Position numbers and translations under genes: made by a program
The notes under the pieces: generated by a model
Seen by the model: the letters and a program-made list of their open reading frames with translations, nothing else
The model's database searches: none
What the model was told of the DNA's origin: nothing
Part shown: in pieces, positions 1 through 5,030 of the stretch
Layout of the letters: each line of letters starts with the position of its first letter
Numbering within the stretch: the first letter of the stretch is position 1
Source of the DNA: an uncultured Bacteroides sp.
GTDB taxonomy: Bacteria; Bacteroidota; Bacteroidia; Bacteroidales; Bacteroidaceae
Reading direction: 5' to 3'
NCBI GenBank assembly: GCA_905197435.1
Contig: CAJJYX010000191.1
Location: forward strand, 1-5,030
Length of the DNA stretch: 5,030 bases

Positions 1-1015
1 CCTTTTCGGCTATTTCAACAATGTGCATCACCGGTTCAATCTGTTCACGCATATTGTAGTATTGGTCGCGAAGCTCAAGAGTAGCAGTGCCCGAACCGTA
101 TTCATCATTGATTTTTGCCACAAGGTGTTCCATCTCTTTCTTGCGCTCTTCAAAGCGGGTGCGGTCATGGTCACGGATAATATAAGAGACTGATGTCTGT
201 TCCACCTCACCAGTAATGCCTATCAGGTGATAAAAACCTTCGTAACCTTCGGTATGTTCCGGAGCTTCGTCAGCCGGAAGCATGGAAATGAAGCGATTGG
301 CAACACGGATGGAATTAATCATCTTATTCTTGGCATATCCCGGATGCACATTACGTCCCTTGAAAATTATCTTGGCAAACGCTGCATTGAAGTTCTCGAA
401 TTCAAGTTCACCCGCTTCTCCACCGTCCATGGTGTAGGCCCATTCGCAACCAAACTGTTCTACGTTGAACTTATGTGCCCCCAAACCGATTTCCTCATCC
501 GGATTGAAGCCGATGCGGATTTTACCATGCTCGATTTCGGGATGTTCTTTCAGATATACCATTGCTGATACAATTTCGGCAATGCCGGCTTTATCATCGG
601 CACCAAGCAAGGTTTTGCCGTCAGTCACAATCAAATCTTCCCCTTTGTGGTCGAGCAATTCGGGGAATTGGGCAGGAGAAAGGACTACATTCTCTTCTGC
701 GCAAAGAACAATGTCCTTACCGTCATAATTCTGCACGATACGTGGAGAAACATCCTTACCGCTCATATCAGGGCTTGTATCCATGTGGGCAATAAAACCG
801 ATAACGGGCAGCTTCTTGTCTGTATTGGCAGGAAGGGTGGCAAACAAATAACCATTTTCGTCCAGCGTAATTTCTTCCAGCCCCAAAGATTCCAATTCTT
901 CTTTCAAATACCGGGCAAACACCATTTGTCCCGGAGTACTCGGAGTAACCCCAGTCTCTTCATTTGACTGAGTATCGAAGCTTACGTACTTTAAAAAACG
1001 TTCTACTAAAGTCAT
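1..1015 (-). CDS. pepT: Peptidase T (tripeptide aminopeptidase), 3' end cut by window
   Basis: Cytoplasmic zinc aminopeptidase of the M20 family that removes the N-terminal residue from tripeptides. The frame is open from the ATG at 1015 to the window edge, giving 338 codons. PepT is usually about 405-410 residues, so roughly 70 C-terminal residues, including the last zinc-binding histidine, lie outside. Visible metal and catalytic motifs are AHMDTSPD (H77, D79), GADDKAG (D140/D141), NPDEEIG (catalytic E174 and ligand E175) and TMDGG (D197). The central dimerisation (lid) domain follows from about residue 205, with [12 protein letters not shown] at 221-232, and the frame is back in the catalytic domain before the edge. 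The order and spacing match PepT rather than PepD or DapE. The start is chosen because [17 protein letters not shown] is the normal PepT N-terminus; there is no in-frame ATG just upstream and no Shine-Dalgarno sequence, as is usual in Bacteroides. It is separated from the upstream gene by a terminator, so it is probably transcribed on its own. Confidence 0.95.
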   Translation of the reverse strand, partial: MTLVERFLKYVSFDTQSNEETGVTPSTPGQMVFARYLKEELESLGLEEITLDENGYLFATLPANTDKKLPVIGFIAHMDTSPDMSGKDVSPRIVQNYDGKDIVLCAEENVVLSPAQFPELLDHKGEDLIVTDGKTLLGADDKAGIAEIVSAMVYLKEHPEIEHGKIRIGFNPDEEIGLGAHKFNVEQFGCEWAYTMDGGEAGELEFENFNAAFAKIIFKGRNVHPGYAKNKMINSIRVANRFISMLPADEAPEHTEGYEGFYHLIGITGEVEQTSVSYIIRDHDRTRFEERKKEMEHLVAKINDEYGSGTATLELRDQYYNMREQIEPVMHIVEIAEK

Positions 1016-1023
1016 GATGATAA

Positions 1024-1126
1024 TGATTAGTGATTAATGATTAGTGATTAATGGTCAGTGATTAGTAATTGGCGAAAAACATTATCCGAATGACATTAAT
1101 CATTAATCACTAATCATTAATCACTA
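1024..1126. repeat. Inverted blocks of TGATTAR heptad repeats (26-bp perfect arms)
   Basis: Plus strand 1024-1051 is four exact tandem heptads, TGATTAG and TGATTAA alternating. Decayed units follow at 1052-1072 (TGGTCAG, TGATTAG, TAATTGG). The reverse-complement form, YTAATCA, repeats four times at 1096-1123. The arms 1028-1053 and 1101-1126 are perfect reverse complements over 26 bp, with 47 bp between them. On the minus strand this lies directly before the pepT start codon, ending 12 bases from it, so a pepT leader transcript could fold into a long AU-rich hairpin. The function is unknown. It has no GC core and no following U-tract, so it does not look like an intrinsic terminator. There are no spacers, so it is not a CRISPR array. 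Confidence 0.9.
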
Positions 1127-1136
1127 TTTTGTGCTG

Positions 1137-1168
1137 TAAAGATAAAAAAAGGGACGTGAACCGCCAAG
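1137..1168 (-). promoter_or_regulatory. Possible pepT promoter (Bacteroides -33/-7 type)
   Basis: Read on the minus strand, CTTG (1168-1165) is followed after 20 bases by TATCTTTA (1144-1137). The Bacteroides consensus is TTTG, 19-21 bases, then TAnnTTTG, so each box has one mismatch and the spacing fits. It is the best candidate I see between the upstream terminator and pepT. It overlaps that terminator hairpin, and transcripts from it would carry the heptad inverted repeat in a leader of roughly 115 bases. The weak boxes keep confidence low. Confidence 0.35.
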
Positions 1169-1188
1169 CAATTCATGTCCCTTTTTTA
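1144..1188 (-). terminator. Intrinsic terminator of the PurF-like gene
   Basis: The arms AAAAAAAGGGACGTGAA (1144-1160) and 1172-1187 pair over about 16 bp with a single G-U wobble, around an 11-base loop. On the minus strand the hairpin begins 23 bases after the TGA of the PurF-like gene and ends in a run of seven T (1150-1144). A-tracts flank both sides, so the structure could also stop plus-strand transcription. It separates the PurF-like gene from pepT. Confidence 0.88.
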
Positions 1189-1210
1189 TTTCTTAAAGAC
1201 AAATTGTCAA

Positions 1211-2623
1211 TCAGAAGTGGCTGCTACCATCAAAACAGTGCGTACATATCTTACACTTAGGCAATCCGATAGCGTCAACTAAGGTCTCCAATGTATTGAA
1301 TTTCAAGGATGAAAGTCCGAAACGTTCACGGATAACATCCACCATCTTTTCATATTCGGGTGAACCGGTAGTGGCATATTTATCAAGATTCTTGTTCTCG
1401 TCACCCTCCAGCTCCTTAATGACACGGCGGGTAATCAGTTCCATGTCGCTTTTTGATGCTGTGAACCCAATAAACGGGCAACCATATATCAACGGAGGAC
1501 AAGCGATACGGATATGCACTTCCTTGGCACCATATTCATATAACACCTTCACATTATCGTGCAACTGGGTGCCCCGGACAATAGAGTCATCACAAAACAG
1601 CAGGCGCTTGCCCTCAAGCATAGCACGGTTGGGAATCAGCTTCATCTTTGCCACCAAAGAGCGCAATTCCTGGTTACTGGGAGTAAAGCTACGGGGCCAT
1701 GTCGGAGTATATTTGGAGATGGCACGGTGATAGGGCACTCCCTTGCCTTCAGCATATCCCAGTGCCATACCAACTCCGGAATCCGGAATACCGCAGGCAC
1801 AATCCACTTCTGATTTATCAGTCTGCGCCATCTTGAAACCAGAGGCAAAGCGTACTTCCTCCACATTTTTGCCTTCATAACAGGAAGTGGGGAAACCATA
1901 ATATACCCACAAAAACGAGCAAATCTGCATTCCTTCATTAGGCTTGCGCATTTGCTCCACTCCATCGGCACGCAGACGGACAATTTCTCCAGGCCCCAGA
2001 TAACGATCTATTTCATAGCCAAGATTCGGGAAACTGCTCGACTCGCTTGTCGCCGCATACGCCCCCTCCTTTTTTCCGAGAACAATCGGAGTACGTCCCC
2101 ATTGGTCACGGGCAGCAATGATACCATCCTCGGTAAGAAGTAACATGGAGCAAGAGCCTTTGATATGTTTATATACATTTTCAATTCCTTCTACAAAAGT
2201 CTTGCCTTGTATAATAAGAAGGGCAATAAGTTCCGTCTGATTTGTCTTGCCTGAACTAAGTTCGGCGAAATGCATGTTCTGCGTCAATAATTCTGCTTCC
2301 AGTTCTTGCAAGTTCACGATTTTGGCTACCGTTACAATGGCAAAGCGGCCAAGGTGGGAGTTAAGGATAAGGGGCTGAGGATCTGTGTCGCTGATGATTC
2401 CTATTCCGGAATTCCCCTTGAACTTATCAAGTTCACCTTCAAACTTCGTGCGGAAATAAGTACTTTCCAAATTGTGGATGGAACGGGTAAACAGTGTCGT
2501 TTCCTCATCGTATGTAGCCAGTCCACCACGTTTTGTCCCTAAATGTGAATTATAATCTGTGCCGTAAAACAAATCTGCCACACAACTTGTTGCTTTGGCG
2601 ACTGTTCCGAAAAAACCTCCCAT
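1211..2623 (-). CDS. PurF-like amidophosphoribosyltransferase paralogue with degenerate glutaminase site
   Basis: A 470-residue cytoplasmic protein of the PurF family, whose canonical members make 5-phosphoribosylamine from PRPP and glutamine. The N-terminal Ntn-hydrolase-type domain spans about residues 1-225 and the phosphoribosyltransferase domain about 235-400. The PRPP loop is intact: CDDSIVRGTQ with D345, D346 and T352. GIPDSG (278-283) and QELR...GKRLLF also match PurF. Cysteines C235, C382, C460 and C463 fall where Bacillus-type PurF binds a [4Fe-4S] cluster; the C-terminus reads CKICTHCF. The nucleophilic cysteine is missing: the start is MGGFFG instead of (M)CGVFG. Other glutamine-site residues are also changed, so glutaminase activity is unlikely. 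An extra 20-25 residues (about 403-427) interrupt the C-terminal part. ATG 2623 is chosen because homology begins there and a promoter box lies just upstream; the frame extends to a GTG at 2794 but passes through a terminator. It is probably monocistronic. Family confidence is high; the actual reaction is unknown. Confidence 0.9.
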   Translation of the reverse strand: MGGFFGTVAKATSCVADLFYGTDYNSHLGTKRGGLATYDEETTLFTRSIHNLESTYFRTKFEGELDKFKGNSGIGIISDTDPQPLILNSHLGRFAIVTVAKIVNLQELEAELLTQNMHFAELSSGKTNQTELIALLIIQGKTFVEGIENVYKHIKGSCSMLLLTEDGIIAARDQWGRTPIVLGKKEGAYAATSESSSFPNLGYEIDRYLGPGEIVRLRADGVEQMRKPNEGMQICSFLWVYYGFPTSCYEGKNVEEVRFASGFKMAQTDKSEVDCACGIPDSGVGMALGYAEGKGVPYHRAISKYTPTWPRSFTPSNQELRSLVAKMKLIPNRAMLEGKRLLFCDDSIVRGTQLHDNVKVLYEYGAKEVHIRIACPPLIYGCPFIGFTASKSDMELITRRVIKELEGDENKNLDKYATTGSPEYEKMVDVIRERFGLSSLKFNTLETLVDAIGLPKCKICTHCFDGSSHF

Positions 2624-2662
2624 AATTTCTATTTCATTATTGGTTTCTAAAATTAACGAGTG

Positions 2663-2670
2663 CAAAGGTA
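2663..2670 (-). promoter_or_regulatory. -7 promoter box of the PurF-like gene
   Basis: The minus strand reads TACCTTTG, a perfect match to the Bacteroides -7 consensus TAnnTTTG, 39 bases before the ATG at 2623. It predicts a leader of about 30 bases that is A/T-rich and lacks a Shine-Dalgarno sequence. No good TTTG -33 box is visible 19-21 bases further up, where CTG (2695-2693) is the nearest partial match. The box lies downstream of the GH97 terminator, which fits independent transcription. Confidence 0.65.
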
Positions 2671-2754
2671 GCAAGAATTTGCGAATTTCAGGCAGATTTG
2701 AAATGAATAAAGTAAGCTCTAAAAAGACCGGAGCAGCAAGGACCACTCCTGAAC

Positions 2755-2790
2755 AAAAAAGCCCCACAGAGATTTGACTTCTGCGAGGCT
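2755..2790 (-). terminator. Intrinsic terminator of the GH97 gene
   Basis: On the minus strand AGCCTCGCAGA (2790-2780) pairs with TCTGTGGGGCT (2770-2760) over 11 bp, including two G-U wobbles, around a 9-base loop. A run of T follows directly (2760-2755). It begins 34 bases after the GH97 stop codon. It separates the GH97 gene from the PurF-like gene and shows that the frame upstream of 2623 is non-coding. Confidence 0.85.
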
Positions 2791-2824
2791 CCACTAATGC
2801 AATAAAAACTCTTTCTAACCTAAA

Positions 2825-5002
<2,178 letters not shown>

Positions 5003-5015
5003 TTATGTACTGATG

Positions 5016-5023
5016 CAAATATA
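5016..5023 (-). promoter_or_regulatory. -7 promoter box of the GH97 gene
   Basis: The minus strand reads TATATTTG, matching the Bacteroides consensus TAnnTTTG, 28 bases before the ATG at 4987. The -33 box would fall beyond position 5030 and cannot be checked. The short A/T-rich leader has no Shine-Dalgarno sequence. If real, this promoter makes the GH97 gene the first gene of its own transcript and favours the ATG at 4987, although M9 would still be within reach. Confidence 0.6.
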
Positions 5024-5030
5024 GGTAGGA

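Noticed and set aside
227..967. Overlapping plus-strand frames of 77-113 codons opposite pepT
   Set aside because: They are antisense to a frame with every PepT metal-binding motif, overlap each other, and show no recognisable domain.
1024..1126. CRISPR array
   Set aside because: The units are 7 bases long, directly adjacent and inverted in the second half; there are no spacers and no cas genes.
1125..1132. Plus-strand TATTTTG as a promoter box
   Set aside because: It is one base short of TAnnTTTG, has no gene downstream on the plus strand, and points into a terminator.
1296..1730. A 144-codon plus-strand frame opposite the PurF-like gene
   Set aside because: It runs antisense to the conserved phosphoribosyltransferase domain, has low-complexity Ser/Arg-rich content, and lacks a promoter or recognisable motif.
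2582..2584. Cys14 of the PurF-like protein as a replacement nucleophile after propeptide cleavage
   Set aside because: The alignment places MGGFFG on the (M)CGVFG strand with near-normal distance to the following YG motif, and C14 is not followed by the usual Gly-hydrophobic-Phe-Gly pattern. The other glutamine-site residues are also gone.
2716..2750. A second hairpin (GGAG...CTCC, then TTTTT on the minus strand) downstream of the GH97 terminator
   Set aside because: The stem is only about 4 bp with a long loop, too weak to call a terminator next to the clear one at 2755-2790.

Overview
The window looks like a Bacteroides chromosome, or a very close relative. The evidence is a SusB-type GH97 alpha-glucosidase, promoter boxes of the Bacteroidetes TAnnTTTG type, no Shine-Dalgarno sequences, and AT-rich gaps between genes. 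All three genes lie on the minus strand, so transcription runs from high to low coordinates. I infer the genus from recalled protein families; no search was run.

Layout in transcription order. (1) At 4987-2825 is a secreted GH97 alpha-glucosidase closely resembling SusB, with all catalytic and calcium-binding glutamates present. It has its own -7 promoter box at the window edge and a hairpin-plus-U-tract terminator at 2790-2755. (2) At 2623-1211 is a 470-residue PurF-like protein (glutamine phosphoribosylpyrophosphate amidotransferase family). It has its own -7 box at 2670-2663 and a strong terminator at 1188-1144. The open frame can be read back to a GTG at 2794, but that stretch holds the upstream terminator and this gene's promoter, so the real start is the ATG at 2623. 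(3) From 1015 to the window start and beyond is pepT, peptidase T, with its last 70 or so codons outside the window. Its leader contains two inverted blocks of a TGATTAR heptanucleotide repeat.

The genes look like three separate transcription units rather than one operon. The first releases glucose from alpha-glucans in the periplasm. The last trims tripeptides in the cytoplasm. The middle one belongs to the family that makes the first committed step of purine synthesis.

The most notable observation is in the middle gene. Every residue I can align to the glutaminase active site of PurF is replaced, including the nucleophilic cysteine. The PRPP-binding loop and the four cysteines expected to hold an iron-sulfur cluster are kept. 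This suggests a PurF paralogue that no longer uses glutamine. The second is the perfect 26-bp inverted repeat built of heptads just before pepT. Both intergenic gaps (1016-1210 and 2624-2824) are accounted for by terminators, promoters and this repeat. I found no RNA genes, mobile elements or CRISPR arrays.
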